Of a stretch of 56,042 nucleotides of DNA, positions 44,528-54,734 are shown in pieces (positions within the stretch are counted from its first letter, which is position 1; every line of letters begins with the position of its first letter). This DNA comes from an alpha proteobacterium MED-G10 (lineage in GTDB: Bacteria > Pseudomonadota > Alphaproteobacteria > Methylaequorales > Methylaequoraceae): positions 1 through 56,042 of the forward strand of contig NTKR01000002.1 in assembly GCA_002457065.1 (NCBI GenBank), read 5' to 3'. Under the pieces are notes generated by a model that ran no database searches, had not been told where the DNA came from, and saw nothing but the letters and a program-made list of their open reading frames with translations. A program made the translations under genes and the position numbers.

Positions 44528-47319
44528 ATTCAATTTCGAAAGAAGAATTAGTTTTAATTGATGGATCAGGATATATATTTCGAGCCTACTATGCTCTCCC
44601 ACCTATGTATAGATCTGATGGACTTCCAGTAAATGCAGTTTTTGGATTTTCTAATATGTTATTAAAATTAGTTGAAGATATTCAATCAGAAAAGGGAGGA
44701 AATGTTGAAATAGCAGTAATATTTGATGCTGCTAGAGAGACCTTTAGGAATAAAATTTATCCTCAATACAAAGCAAATAGATCTGATCCACCTGATGATC
44801 TTAAACCTCAGTTTGATATTATAAAAAATGTACCAAATCATTTTAATCTTAAGTCGATTGAGTATAAAGGGTATGAAGCAGATGATCTAATTGCCTCCTA
44901 TTCAAAAGTAGCTGAACAAAATAAAAAAAAGGTAACAATTATTTCATCTGATAAGGATTTGATGCAGTTAATAAACAATAATATAACTATGTTTGATCCT
45001 TTAAAAAAAAAAGAAATTGGGAAGGAAAATGTTTTAGAAAAGTTCGGAGTACTTCCAGACAAAGTAATTGATGTTCAAGCTCTAGCTGGAGATTCCTCAG
45101 ATAATATACCAGGTGTTCCAGGAATAGGACCAAAAATAGCAGCTCAATTAATAAACGAATATGGGACAGTAGAGAATCTAATAAGAAATTCTCATAAAAT
45201 TAAACAAGAGAAAAGAAGAATCTCTTTAGAGACAAATAAAGATTTAGCAATGATTTCAAAGGAACTAGTCACGCTAAAACAAGATGTTAAATTACCTATT
45301 CCGTTATCTGAGCTAGGCTTTATTCCACTAAATTCGGAAAAGCTAATAAAATTTCTTGATGAGATGGAATTTAATAAGATTAAATTAAACGTTATATCAA
45401 AATTTGGTAAAGGGTTGGATCCAGAAAACGAAAAGAAAAACAATAAAGAAAAAAATCTTAAAAGTTCAGACGAACTTTTAATTCCAATAAGACAAAAAAT
45501 TGATCATGGTAAATACGAACTTGTACTTGATTTGTTAACTTTAAAAAAGTGGTGTTCATTAGCCAGAGAAAAGGGAGTAGTTGCAATTGACTGTGAAACA
45601 ACTTCGATTAACCCAATGGAGGCCGAAATTATTGGGTTTTCAATGTCATTTTCAAATAGTAAGGCTTGTTACATTCCGTTATTGCATTCAGACAGAAGCG
45701 ATGAACAGATAAAATTAAATGAATTTATAGTAGTTATAAGACAGATTTGTGAGGACAAATCCATATTGAAAATAGGACAGAATATAAAGTATGACTTTAT
45801 CATTTTAAAAAAACTAAATATTACATTAAAGAATCTTGATGACACAATGCTAATGTCATACGTTTTGAGAACAGGCCTTAGAGGACACAATCTAGACGAG
45901 TTATCAATGGATGTCCTATCACATAATACAGTTAAATTTTCTGAAGTAACTACAATTGACAAGAAAAAAGTAAATTTTTCTGAAGTTAGTTTAAGTGATG
46001 CTTTAAATTATGCCGCAGAAGATTCCGATGTAACATTTCGTTTATGGGAAATTTTGAGGATTGAATTAATACAAAATAATTTATTTCATTTTTATTTTTA
46101 TGTTGAAAAAAAACTAATTGAAATTGTGAGTATGATGGAGATTAGTGGGTGTAAGATAAACAATGAACATTTGAGAAAAATCTCCAATGATTTTCTCAAA
46201 AAGATGGAAGATTTAGAAAAAAGCATTCACAAAATTGTTGGTGAAAAATTTAATATTGGATCCCCAAAGCAATTAGGAGATATACTTTTTACAAAATTAA
46301 AATTACCATATGGTAAGAAAGGTAAGAGTGGTAATTTTCAAACAGATGTAAAAATTCTGGAGAAATTAAAATCAGAAAAATTTGAAATAGCCTCAAAAAT
46401 TTTGGAATGGAGACACTTTTCAAAGCTTAGAAGCACATACTGTGAAGGTTTATTATCCAGGGAAAACAAACAAACCAAACGAATTCACACCTCCTACGGT
46501 ATGGCAAGTACTTTGACAGGAAGATTCTCCTCAAATGATCCAAATTTACAAAATATACCAATTAAAACATATGAAGGGAGAGAGATAAGAAAAGCTTTTA
46601 TTCCTGAGTCTAACCATAAAATAATCTCTATTGATTATTCTCAGATTGAATTGAGGATTTTAGCACACGTAGCGAGAGTTAATTCACTCATAGAAGCTTT
46701 TCAGCAAAATCAAGATATTCATAACGTTACGGCTATGGAAGTTTTTCAAGTAAAAAAAGACTCGTTGACAAAAGATTTGAGGAGAAAAGCAAAGATGATA
46801 AATTTTGGAATTATTTATGGTATATCTCCTTACGGTTTAGCTATGCAATTAGATATAACAAATACGGAAGCAAAAGATTACATCAATAATTATTTTCTTA
46901 AATATCCAGGTATTAAAGAATATATGAATAAAACAGTTGAGTTATGTAGAAAGAAAGGCTTTGTTTTTACTCCTTTTGGAAGAAGAATTTTTATTCCTTT
47001 TATAAATGATAAAATTGCAAACAGAAGAAATTTTGCTGAAAGGTCAGCGATTAATGCCCCCATACAAGGAGGAGCTGCAGATCTAATAAAGATAGTAATG
47101 CCAAAAATTTATAACTTTTTGACAAAAAATAAGATGAAAACAAAAATGTTAATTCAAGTGCATGATGAATTAATATTTGAAGTACCTAATGATGAGATTT
47201 TATTGGTTAAAAAAGAAATTCCTTACTTAATGGCACATTCCCACCAAAAATTCTTAAAACTAGACGTGCCAATAAAAGTTGACATCGGAGAGGGAATGAA
47301 TTGGGATGAGGCTCATTAA
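44524..47319 (+). CDS. polA: DNA polymerase I
   Basis: PolA fills gaps and removes RNA primers. The 931 residues contain the 5' nuclease domain (about 1-290, with IDGSGYIFRAYYA and ADDLIASY), the 3'-5' proofreading domain with an intact first motif (AIDCETTS), and the polymerase domain. Motifs A (DYSQIELRILAH), B (RRKAKMINFGIIYG) and C (VHDELIFEV) are all present. The start overlaps the zf-CHCC stop by four bases, and its stop overlaps the convergent HugZ-like gene. Confidence 0.97.
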   Translation: MNSISKEELVLIDGSGYIFRAYYALPPMYRSDGLPVNAVFGFSNMLLKLVEDIQSEKGGNVEIAVIFDAARETFRNKIYPQYKANRSDPPDDLKPQFDIIKNVPNHFNLKSIEYKGYEADDLIASYSKVAEQNKKKVTIISSDKDLMQLINNNITMFDPLKKKEIGKENVLEKFGVLPDKVIDVQALAGDSSDNIPGVPGIGPKIAAQLINEYGTVENLIRNSHKIKQEKRRISLETNKDLAMISKELVTLKQDVKLPIPLSELGFIPLNSEKLIKFLDEMEFNKIKLNVISKFGKGLDPENEKKNNKEKNLKSSDELLIPIRQKIDHGKYELVLDLLTLKKWCSLAREKGVVAIDCETTSINPMEAEIIGFSMSFSNSKACYIPLLHSDRSDEQIKLNEFIVVIRQICEDKSILKIGQNIKYDFIILKKLNITLKNLDDTMLMSYVLRTGLRGHNLDELSMDVLSHNTVKFSEVTTIDKKKVNFSEVSLSDALNYAAEDSDVTFRLWEILRIELIQNNLFHFYFYVEKKLIEIVSMMEISGCKINNEHLRKISNDFLKKMEDLEKSIHKIVGEKFNIGSPKQLGDILFTKLKLPYGKKGKSGNFQTDVKILEKLKSEKFEIASKILEWRHFSKLRSTYCEGLLSRENKQTKRIHTSYGMASTLTGRFSSNDPNLQNIPIKTYEGREIRKAFIPESNHKIISIDYSQIELRILAHVARVNSLIEAFQQNQDIHNVTAMEVFQVKKDSLTKDLRRKAKMINFGIIYGISPYGLAMQLDITNTEAKDYINNYFLKYPGIKEYMNKTVELCRKKGFVFTPFGRRIFIPFINDKIANRRNFAERSAINAPIQGGAADLIKIVMPKIYNFLTKNKMKTKMLIQVHDELIFEVPNDEILLVKKEIPYLMAHSHQKFLKLDVPIKVDIGEGMNWDEAH

Positions 47320-48113
47320 GTTTTAATTGCATCTTTATGCAATTTTACAAAAATTCCTCTAAGTTTTTTTGCATCATTAATAAATCTTTCAAAAGGAAAT
47401 CTTAAAAGAAAATCCTTATTTCTAATATCGAAGCCATCAGGGTCAATACCTGAAATTTTCCAGTTGAGTTTATTTTTTACTTTGATCATATCTTTCATTA
47501 GATTCTTAACATAAAGGTTTATGCTTTGCTGATGATGAGAATTCATATGTTCTATTATACCAAGCTCACTTTCCTTAAAATTTTTGAAATGCTCAGAAAA
47601 TAGTTCAAGTTTTTTAAACCATTTAACTTGTGCAAATCCTCCAATAAGATGAGCCGATTTGATATTTATTTTATAAAAATTCATATCTCCAAAGTTTGAA
47701 TATAATTTTGATGCTGGGTGTCTTGACAAGAATCTTTTTTTAATGTGAATGTCGTTTGTTTTCTTTATTCTTCCAATCAAGGTTATTCTAGGCCTAGACA
47801 TTGGGTCTTCATAATCAATGGATGGAATTTTATTTTCAAATTTAGGAAAGAACTGATACATTTTTTGTTCTTCACAAAGCATTAACGAAACGTCTTGGTT
47901 GTTCAATATATTAGTAGTATGTTCAGATAAATTTGAGAGCAATAATATCGGAGAAAGATCATAATCAAATGCGACCATCGTGAAGGTTGAATATGAGAAA
48001 GAGTTTGAGAATCCTGTTTTAATATTTTTGAAGTTTTTTGGGTTAAACTCACTAGAAAAATAACCTTTTGACGCGGATCTTATTAGTTGTCTCGCTTTAA
48101 AATTAATTTTCAT
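47316..48113 (-). CDS. HugZ-like heme oxygenase / pyridoxamine 5'-phosphate oxidase-fold protein
   Basis: The 265-residue protein has a PNPOx-like split-barrel N-terminal domain (ARQLIRSASKGYFSS, YDLSPILLLSNLSEHTTNI) and a C-terminal DUF2470-type segment (EHMNSHHQQSINLYVKNL, ISGIDPDGFDIR, FPFE). Family members such as HugZ and HutZ degrade or bind heme for iron use. The C-terminal His-rich motif is where HugZ contacts heme. Flavin binding is not evident. An iron-scavenging role would fit the Irr system. Confidence 0.78.
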   Translation of the reverse strand: MKINFKARQLIRSASKGYFSSEFNPKNFKNIKTGFSNSFSYSTFTMVAFDYDLSPILLLSNLSEHTTNILNNQDVSLMLCEEQKMYQFFPKFENKIPSIDYEDPMSRPRITLIGRIKKTNDIHIKKRFLSRHPASKLYSNFGDMNFYKINIKSAHLIGGFAQVKWFKKLELFSEHFKNFKESELGIIEHMNSHHQQSINLYVKNLMKDMIKVKNKLNWKISGIDPDGFDIRNKDFLLRFPFERFINDAKKLRGIFVKLHKDAIKT

Positions 48114-48151
48114 ATATTTACAAACCTACTTTAATATGTTCATTTATTTAA

Positions 48152-48625
48152 ATGTTAACTTTAAATATTAAATTCAAATACTTCTTATTAATTTTTTTAT
48201 TAATATTACCATTCGAAACATCAAATTCTAAAGAAAAAAGCAATTTAGTTGTACACGGATCATACACATTTGAAACTTACGAAGGTCAAAAAAACATAGC
48301 TGTATATATGAGTTTCTTCAATAATTCAGATAAAAATATAGAAATTAAGTCTTTTTATAGCAAATTGTCTCCAAGAATTGAAATGCATGATATCAAAATT
48401 ACTGATGATGTCGTAAAAATGGTTATGATAGAAGATGTTGTTGTAAAAAAAAAAAGTGAACTTTTTTTACAACCTGGAGGAAAACACCTAATGTTATTTG
48501 AGATTACTAAGAAATTAAATGACGGTGACTCATTTGATTTGCAAGTCAACTTAAAAAATGGGAATGAACTTAATACTAAAGTTATGGTTTTGAATAAAGA
48601 ACTTAAGTCAAATTTCTTGAAATGA
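48152..48625 (+). CDS. PCu(A)C-type periplasmic copper chaperone
   Basis: This 157-residue protein has a signal peptide (FKYFLLIFLLILPFETSNS) and a cupredoxin-like domain of the PCu(A)C/DUF461 family. The copper ligands lie in RIEMHDIKIT and PGGKHLMLF (Met-His and His-x-Met, H-L-M). Such proteins deliver Cu(I) to the CuA centre together with Sco. It is six bases upstream of hprK, but the two have no obvious functional link. Confidence 0.87.
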   Translation: MLTLNIKFKYFLLIFLLILPFETSNSKEKSNLVVHGSYTFETYEGQKNIAVYMSFFNNSDKNIEIKSFYSKLSPRIEMHDIKITDDVVKMVMIEDVVVKKKSELFLQPGGKHLMLFEITKKLNDGDSFDLQVNLKNGNELNTKVMVLNKELKSNFLK

Positions 48626-48631
48626 TTTAAA

Positions 48632-49057
48632 ATGAAAACAAAAAGAGTCCACTCTACCTCAGTTGTCATTGAGGATGCTGGTGTGATGATTACAGGAAAG
48701 TCAGGTTTTGGCAAATCTGATTTAGCTTTAAGATTAATAGACTCCGGGGCCACATTAATATCTGACGACATAACAATTTGTGAGAAAATTGGAAAATCAA
48801 TTTTTCTTTTTCCTCCAAATGAAACTAAAGGTTTGTTAGAAGTTAGAGAAATAGGCATAATGACAGTGCCGTATATTGAAAATATAAAACTTACACTGTT
48901 AGTTGAGTTAGTTGAAAAAGAAATTGACAGGCTTCCAAAACAGACCTTTACAAAGCTAATGAATACAAAAATTCAAAAAATAAAAATTAAAGGAAAAAAT
49001 TCTTCCTCTGTTGCAAAGATAAAATTAAAAATAAATGAAATAAATGACTATGGGTAA
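48632..49057 (+). CDS. hprK: HPr kinase/phosphorylase, short alphaproteobacterial form
   Basis: HprK phosphorylates and dephosphorylates a serine of HPr. The 141 residues contain only the catalytic core: Walker A TGKSGFGKS (21-29), the SDDITI acidic site and the signature REIGIMTVPY. The N-terminal domain of Gram-positive HprK is missing, as in other alphaproteobacteria. In relatives the chvG-chvI two-component genes precede it; here the neighbour is a copper chaperone gene. Confidence 0.93.
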   Translation: MKTKRVHSTSVVIEDAGVMITGKSGFGKSDLALRLIDSGATLISDDITICEKIGKSIFLFPPNETKGLLEVREIGIMTVPYIENIKLTLLVELVEKEIDRLPKQTFTKLMNTKIQKIKIKGKNSSSVAKIKLKINEINDYG

Positions 49058-49895
49058 AAAAATAATAATAGTTACCGGCTTGTCTGGTGCTGGCAGAACA
49101 TCAGCATTAAAAATATTTGAGGACTTTGGATTTGAAGCTATTGATAATATACCAACCTCATTATTAGTTGATATAATTGAGGCGAAGATTAAAACAAACC
49201 TAGCCCTTGGAATTGATATCAGAAGTAGAAATTTTAACGCAAAAAAAGTATCTGAACTAATAATTACAAAGAAAAAAAAAAAAAATATTTCAATAGTTTT
49301 TTTTGACTGTGAAACTCAAAATCTAATCAATAGATTTAAAGAAAGTAGAAGAATTCATCCCCTAAAACTTGACTTGCCTATGGTAGAGGTGATTGATCGT
49401 GAAAGAATTTGGCTTAATCCTTTAAAAATAATTAGTGATTTTTATATTAATACCACAGACCTACCCATTAATTTACTTAGAAAAAAAATAAAGATTTTAT
49501 TTGATAGAGATATTCACACAAAAACTATGGTGAGAGTTATTTCATTTGGTTATAAAAATGGATTGCCAAAGGAAGCTGATCTAGTTTTTGATGTAAGATT
49601 TTTAAAAAATCCTTTCTATGTAAAAAGTTTGAAGAATCTAAATGGTAAAAATAAAAAAATAGTTCAGTTTGTTAAAAATCAGAAGCATTTTTCAGATTTC
49701 TTTGATACTATAAATGACCTTTTTAATAAGATGCTTAGTGGTTTTAAAGATGAGGGAAAAGATTATATCACAGTTGCTTTTGGCTGTACTGGTGGAGTAC
49801 ACAGATCGGTGGTGAGTAGTGAAATGTTTTTCTTAAACTTGAAAAAAAATAAAAATCTAGAGGTTTTTATTGATCATAGGGATTTAAAAAAATGA
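49050..49895 (+). CDS. rapZ: RNase adapter protein RapZ / UPF0042 nucleotide-binding protein
   Basis: RapZ binds RNA and targets sRNAs to RNase E in enterobacteria; in alphaproteobacteria its target is unknown. The P-loop GLSGAGRTS is present near the N-terminus and the C-terminal domain has VAFGCTGGVHRSV. The ATG at 49050 (MGKKIIIVTG) overlaps hprK by eight bases; an ATG at 49044 is also possible. A run of 14 A (49272-49285) lies inside the gene. The protein is otherwise intact at 281 residues. Confidence 0.92.
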   Translation: MGKKIIIVTGLSGAGRTSALKIFEDFGFEAIDNIPTSLLVDIIEAKIKTNLALGIDIRSRNFNAKKVSELIITKKKKKNISIVFFDCETQNLINRFKESRRIHPLKLDLPMVEVIDRERIWLNPLKIISDFYINTTDLPINLLRKKIKILFDRDIHTKTMVRVISFGYKNGLPKEADLVFDVRFLKNPFYVKSLKNLNGKNKKIVQFVKNQKHFSDFFDTINDLFNKMLSGFKDEGKDYITVAFGCTGGVHRSVVSSEMFFLNLKKNKNLEVFIDHRDLKK

Positions 49896-50296
49896 TTGGT
49901 ATTGTTATTGTAAGTCATTCAAATATAGCATCTGAATTTCTTTCTGTTCTCGAACATATTGTCGGTAAACAAGAGAATATTGAGGCAATATCAATTTTTC
50001 CTAATGACGATGTTGAAAAAAAAAGAGGAGAGATTATTAAAGCTATCAAGAATGTTGATCAAAAAAAAGGGGTAATTGTGCTTACTGATATGTTTGGAGG
50101 CACCCCATCAAACCTAGCAATATCAGTAATGAATGAGGAGAATGTAGAAGTTGTAGCTGGAGTGAATCTCCCGATGTTAATTAAAATTTCTGCATTAAGA
50201 GAAAAATGTAATATGAAAGAGTTAATAAAAAGGTCTCAAGAGTCAGGTCGAAAATACATGAATGTAGCCTCAGCTTTTTTTGGAGAAGAAAAATAA
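49892..50296 (+). CDS. PTS EIIA component, mannose (EIIA-Man) family, regulatory
   Basis: The 134-residue protein has the phospho-accepting His9 (IVSHSNIA) and the LTDMFGGTPSNLA motif of EIIA-Man proteins. No EIIB, EIIC or EIID genes follow, so it is probably a regulatory phospho-switch rather than part of a sugar importer. It starts four bases before the rapZ stop, and the next protein, fused HPr-EI, would phosphorylate it. Confidence 0.93.
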   Translation: MIGIVIVSHSNIASEFLSVLEHIVGKQENIEAISIFPNDDVEKKRGEIIKAIKNVDQKKGVIVLTDMFGGTPSNLAISVMNEENVEVVAGVNLPMLIKISALREKCNMKELIKRSQESGRKYMNVASAFFGEEK

Positions 50297-52354
50297 TTGC
50301 AAGAAAAAAGATTAGAAAAAAAAATTCTGATTACCAATAAGTTAGGTTTACATGCAAGAGCTGCTGCAAAATTTGTGGAACTTACTTCAAAATGTAAATC
50401 AAAATTTCTTGTTAAAAAGGGAAATAATATTGTCAATGGATCCTCACTTTTAGGGCTTATGACTTTAGCCGCATCTAAAGGTACAGAAATAAAAATCCAG
50501 TGTTTCGGTGAAAACTCAAAAAATGATCTAGATAAATTAATTGATCTCATCACTAACAATTTCGGTGAAGAGAAACCACTTTCTGAAAATATTTATAAAG
50601 AAGAAATATTTAGAGGAATTCCAGTTTCTTTTGGTTTTGTAATTGGTAACTGTTTAGTAATGGAAGGAAGTGATATTTCATACTCTAAATATAACATTCC
50701 CATATACGGAATTAAAAAAGAAAAAAAAAGATTAGATATTGCAGTTGAGAAATCTATAGATGATATTTCTAAAATAATTGAAAAAATTAAAGGATCAAGA
50801 AACGATATTTATAAAGAAATGAAATTTATGCTTGAAGCTAATAAATCGATAATAACTTCGTCTTCTTTAGTAAAAGATGCAAAAAAAAGAATAGAGTTAG
50901 ATTTGGTAAATGCAGAATATGGGATTTTAGAAGAATTAAATAAACACGCAAAAATTTTCAAAAAAATTAAAGATGATTATCTTAAAGACAGATTTGATGA
51001 TGTTAGAGATGTTTGTAAGAGGATTTTACAGAACCTTCAAAAAAAAAGGAAAAAATATAAACGCTTAAAAGAAAACCAAATCTTAGTTGCATCAGAAATT
51101 AGTCCAGCGGATCTATTATCTTATACAAAAACAAAGATATCTGGGTTAGTCAGTGTTTTAGGAGGACCAGAAGGTCATTTTGCAATTGTAGCAAGGTCTT
51201 TGGCGATTCCAACTATTGTTGGAGTAAAAAATTTTTTAAAAAAAGTTAAAGAAAACGAAAAAATTATCCTTGACGGAGAAAAAGGTTTGATAATTAAAAA
51301 TCCAACTATTCAAACAGAAAAATTTTACAAAAAAAAAATTGAAAATCAAAAAAGTGAAAATAAAAAATTGAATTATTTTAAGAATGTTGTCCCTAAAACT
51401 AGAGATAATGTTGAAATAAAAATTGAGGCTAATATCGATAATTCAAATGAAGCAAAAGAATCTATGAAAACTGGAATAGATGGGATTGGGTTATATAGAA
51501 GTGAATACTTATTTATGAATAAAAAAAGAATGCCTTCAGAAAATGAGCAATTTGACTCACTTAGGAAAACACTCAAATATTTAAAAGGTAAGCCATTAAC
51601 AATAAGAACCTTAGATGTAGGAAACGATAAAAAAGTGCCATCAATAGAAAAATACTTAACAAAATCTCCAAATCCTGCTCTTGGTTTAAGAGCAATACGA
51701 CTTACCCTTGCTTACCCAAAAATATTTAAAAGACAAATTTCTGCAATATTAAGAGCGAGTGTTTATGGTAATGTCAGAATAATGTTACCAATGGTATCAA
51801 ATGTATCAGAGTTGTTAGAAACAAAAAAACTTATTCAAGATGTAAAAGACGAATTATCAATAAAAAAGATAAAAGTTTCACCTAAACAAATTCCAGTAGG
51901 AGTTTTAATTGAAACTCCAGCTGCAGCTCTAATTTCTGAATCAATAGCTAGGAATTGTGATTTTTTAGCAATTGGGACAAATGATCTAACAATGTACACT
52001 CTCGCAATTGATCGAGGTGATGAAGAGGTTGCAAAAATATATGATCCAGCACATCTTTCAGTCTTAAGATTGATAAAACTTTCCTCTGAATCAGCAGAAA
52101 AAGTTGGAATTCCTGTAAGTGTATGCGGAGAAATGGCTGGAGACACTATGTTCACATCATTATTATTAGGAATGGGAATAAGAAGGTTATCTATGAGTAT
52201 TTCTAGAATATTAAAAGTCAAACAATTTATTTACAACCTAAACTGTAAAGAAGTAAAAAAAATTTCTGATGAAATTTTAGCTGAAGATGATAGTGTACGG
52301 ATTAATCAGATTCTTAAGTCTTATTATAATAAGATTTATAGCTCGATTAATTAA
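50297..52354 (+). CDS. HPr-EI fusion phosphotransferase of the regulatory PTS
   Basis: The 685 residues join HPr (about 1-90) to EI (about 108-685). HPr keeps the phosphorylated His19 (LGLHARAAAKF) and the HprK target region NGSSLLGLM (Ser50). EI has the histidine (His294) in GGPEGHFAIVAR, the PEP-binding motifs IGLYRSEYLF and GTNDLTMYTLAIDRG, and the active cysteine in VCGEMAGD. TTG at 50297 is the start, directly after the EIIA stop. In most alphaproteobacteria HPr is separate in this operon and EI (ptsP, with a GAF domain) is elsewhere; here there is no GAF domain. The next gene is ahcY. Confidence 0.93.
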   Translation: MQEKRLEKKILITNKLGLHARAAAKFVELTSKCKSKFLVKKGNNIVNGSSLLGLMTLAASKGTEIKIQCFGENSKNDLDKLIDLITNNFGEEKPLSENIYKEEIFRGIPVSFGFVIGNCLVMEGSDISYSKYNIPIYGIKKEKKRLDIAVEKSIDDISKIIEKIKGSRNDIYKEMKFMLEANKSIITSSSLVKDAKKRIELDLVNAEYGILEELNKHAKIFKKIKDDYLKDRFDDVRDVCKRILQNLQKKRKKYKRLKENQILVASEISPADLLSYTKTKISGLVSVLGGPEGHFAIVARSLAIPTIVGVKNFLKKVKENEKIILDGEKGLIIKNPTIQTEKFYKKKIENQKSENKKLNYFKNVVPKTRDNVEIKIEANIDNSNEAKESMKTGIDGIGLYRSEYLFMNKKRMPSENEQFDSLRKTLKYLKGKPLTIRTLDVGNDKKVPSIEKYLTKSPNPALGLRAIRLTLAYPKIFKRQISAILRASVYGNVRIMLPMVSNVSELLETKKLIQDVKDELSIKKIKVSPKQIPVGVLIETPAAALISESIARNCDFLAIGTNDLTMYTLAIDRGDEEVAKIYDPAHLSVLRLIKLSSESAEKVGIPVSVCGEMAGDTMFTSLLLGMGIRRLSMSISRILKVKQFIYNLNCKEVKKISDEILAEDDSVRINQILKSYYNKIYSSIN

Positions 52355-52377
52355 TTATTTAATAAAAGTGAGAAAAA

Positions 52378-53664
52378 ATGGATGATTTTAAAGTAAAAGA
52401 TATTGAACTTTCAGCCTGGGGAAGAAAAGAAATAAATATTGCCGAAACTGAGATGCCAGGATTAATGAAATTAAGAGAAGAATATGCTGAATCAAAGCCA
52501 CTCAAGGGAGCGAGGATAGCGGGTTGCCTCCATATGACGATACAAACAGCTGTTTTAATCGAAACATTAATTGACTTGGGAGCAAGTGTTAGGTGGAGTT
52601 CTTGTAATATATATTCTACACAAGACCAGGCAGCTGCAGCTATGGCAGAAAAAGAAATTCCTGTTTTTGCTTGGAAAGGCGAATCTGAAGAAGAATTTTG
52701 GTGGTGCATTGAACAAACTATAAAAGGACCAGATGGCTGGAAACCAAATTTAATTTTAGATGATGGTGGTGATCTTACTAAGTTAATGCATGAAAAGTAC
52801 CCCGAGATGATGGATGATATAAAAGGTTTATCTGAGGAGACAACTACTGGGGTTTTAAGACTTATTGAAATGGAGAAGAATGAAACCTTAAAGGTGCCAG
52901 CAATAAATGTTAATGATTCAGTAACCAAATCAAAATTTGATAACAAATATGGTTGTAGAGAGAGTTTAGTAGATGGTATCAGAAGGGCAACTGATGTAAT
53001 GATGGCAGGAAAAGTTGCTGTTGTTGCTGGGTATGGTGATGTGGGTAAAGGTTCTGCAGAAAGCTTAAGAAATGCTGGTTGTAGGGTCTTGGTTACAGAA
53101 GTTGATCCAATTTGTGCTCTTCAAGCTGCTATGGATGGTTTTGAAGTTACTACAATGGAAGAAGCATCAGAAAGAGCTGATATTTTTGTTACAGCAACAG
53201 GAAATATTGATGTTATTACTGTTGATCATATGAGGTCAATGAAAGATAGAAGTATTGTTTGTAACATTGGCCATTTTGATTCTGAAATTCAGATTGAATC
53301 TTTAAGAAACTATAAATGGAATAATATAAAGGCTCAAGTAGATGAAATTGAATTTCCTGATGGAAAGAAAATCATTGTTCTTGCAGAGGGTAGACTTGTT
53401 AATTTAGGTTGTGCAACCGGACACCCAAGTTTTGTAATGTCAGCGTCTTTTTGTAATCAAGTTTTAGCCCAGATAGAACTTTGGGAAAATTCTAGCAAAT
53501 ACAAAAACAAGGTTTATGTTTTACCAAAGGAGCTTGACGAGAAGGTTGCAAAGATTCATCTCGAGAAGATAGGAGCAAAGCTAACAAAGCTGTCTGAAGA
53601 CCAAGGAAAGTACATAAATGTGCCTGTAAAGGGACCATTTAAAAGTAAAGAATATAGATATTAA
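52378..53664 (+). CDS. ahcY: S-adenosylhomocysteine hydrolase
   Basis: AhcY splits S-adenosylhomocysteine to adenosine and homocysteine, removing the inhibitor produced by methyltransferases. The 428 residues have [15 protein letters not shown], the NAD site [13 protein letters not shown], the substrate-binding Asp/Lys region ([13 protein letters not shown]) and the C-terminal [18 protein letters not shown]. It follows the PTS genes, as in alphaproteobacteria. Together with metK at the start of the window it completes part of the methyl cycle. A possible ribosome-binding site, AAAAGTGAG, lies upstream. Confidence 0.97.
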   Translation: MDDFKVKDIELSAWGRKEINIAETEMPGLMKLREEYAESKPLKGARIAGCLHMTIQTAVLIETLIDLGASVRWSSCNIYSTQDQAAAAMAEKEIPVFAWKGESEEEFWWCIEQTIKGPDGWKPNLILDDGGDLTKLMHEKYPEMMDDIKGLSEETTTGVLRLIEMEKNETLKVPAINVNDSVTKSKFDNKYGCRESLVDGIRRATDVMMAGKVAVVAGYGDVGKGSAESLRNAGCRVLVTEVDPICALQAAMDGFEVTTMEEASERADIFVTATGNIDVITVDHMRSMKDRSIVCNIGHFDSEIQIESLRNYKWNNIKAQVDEIEFPDGKKIIVLAEGRLVNLGCATGHPSFVMSASFCNQVLAQIELWENSSKYKNKVYVLPKELDEKVAKIHLEKIGAKLTKLSEDQGKYINVPVKGPFKSKEYRY

Positions 53665-53667
53665 AAT

Positions 53668-54678
53668 CTAAATCTTGTTTATTCCTTTCGTAGTTGAGTA
53701 TTCAAAGTGAAGAACTTTTTCCGGGTTAATTCTTTTAAAACAATTATGGGAGGCGATTGCGGCCTCAGAAAACCCTGTCAAAATTAATTTTAACTTTCCT
53801 GGATAAGTGCATACATCACCAATAGCAAAAATGCCTTTAAGGGTTGTTTCACAAGTCTCTTGATCAACCTTAACAATATTCTTTTCAAGCTCTATTTCCC
53901 AATCTTTTATTGGACCAAGGTTAGTAGAGAGGCCGAAAAAAGGTAAGAAAAAATCAACATTTAATTTTTTTTGATTATTCTCTAAATCTTTTACAACAAT
54001 ATTTTCAATTATACCATTAGAGCCATTTATTAAGTCTAATTGATAGGGTATAATCATTTCTATTTTTCTTTTTTTTTCTAGATCATACAGCATTTCAACA
54101 TTACTTGGTGCTGCTCTTAACTTTGTTCTTCTGTGAATAAAATAAATTTTTTCACATTCGTCAGACAATTCTATTGCCCAATCTACAGCAGAGTCTCCAC
54201 CACCTGCTATTGCAACTTTTTTTTTCTTGAAAATGGATTTGTCTTTAATGTGATAAAACACTGTTTTATTTTCATAAGATTCAATGTTTTGAAGTGGGGG
54301 CTTATTAGGTCCAAATGCTCCGTTACCAGCAGCAATTATAATACACTTGGAACGGATAAGGTTTTTATTAGAAGTTGTTACTTCAAAGATTCCATCATAT
54401 TTTTCAAGGGTTTCAACTTTTTGGTTTGTTAAAATTACAGGGTCAAATGGATCAATTTGTTTTTTAATATTTTTAATAAGTTGATTAGCTGTAATCGATG
54501 AGAAGGCTGGTATGTCATATATTGGTTTGTCTGGATATAAAGCAGTGCATTGCCCTCCAATTTCTTGCAGTGAGTCTACAACGCAACATTTCATTCCTAA
54601 CTGACCCAGCTCAAAAACAGTGAAAAGTCCAACAGGTCCAGCACCTACTATAAGGACATCAGTATTTATTTTTTTCAT
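53668..54678 (-). CDS. Ferredoxin--NADP(+) reductase, thioredoxin-reductase-like (type 2)
   Basis: This 336-residue FAD enzyme has GAGPVGLF near the start, the NADPH motif AGGGDSAVDWA and the C-terminal GDVCTYPGKLKLILTGFSEA. It resembles thioredoxin reductase but lacks its redox CxxC. The sequence at the equivalent place is DSAVD, and the family's C-terminal extension is present, both typical of YumC/RPA3954-like FNR. It can supply or take electrons through ferredoxin and could thereby support Fe-S proteins such as the one beside rubrerythrin. Confidence 0.92.
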   Translation of the reverse strand: MKKINTDVLIVGAGPVGLFTVFELGQLGMKCCVVDSLQEIGGQCTALYPDKPIYDIPAFSSITANQLIKNIKKQIDPFDPVILTNQKVETLEKYDGIFEVTTSNKNLIRSKCIIIAAGNGAFGPNKPPLQNIESYENKTVFYHIKDKSIFKKKKVAIAGGGDSAVDWAIELSDECEKIYFIHRRTKLRAAPSNVEMLYDLEKKRKIEMIIPYQLDLINGSNGIIENIVVKDLENNQKKLNVDFFLPFFGLSTNLGPIKDWEIELEKNIVKVDQETCETTLKGIFAIGDVCTYPGKLKLILTGFSEAAIASHNCFKRINPEKVLHFEYSTTKGINKI

Positions 54679-54734
54679 ATCTATATTTTAATGATTACAA
54701 TAATAATAAATTAATTAATATCACGCTATTTAAA

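Noticed and set aside
52355-52377. SAM or SAH riboswitch before ahcY
   Set aside because: Only 23 bases separate the PTS gene from ahcY, too short for any known aptamer.
52359-52946. Long open frame antisense to ahcY (and similar ones antisense to infB, fxsA, pnp and the PTS fusion)
   Set aside because: They show no domain, no ribosome-binding site and a composition typical of the reverse of a real gene, so they are shadows.
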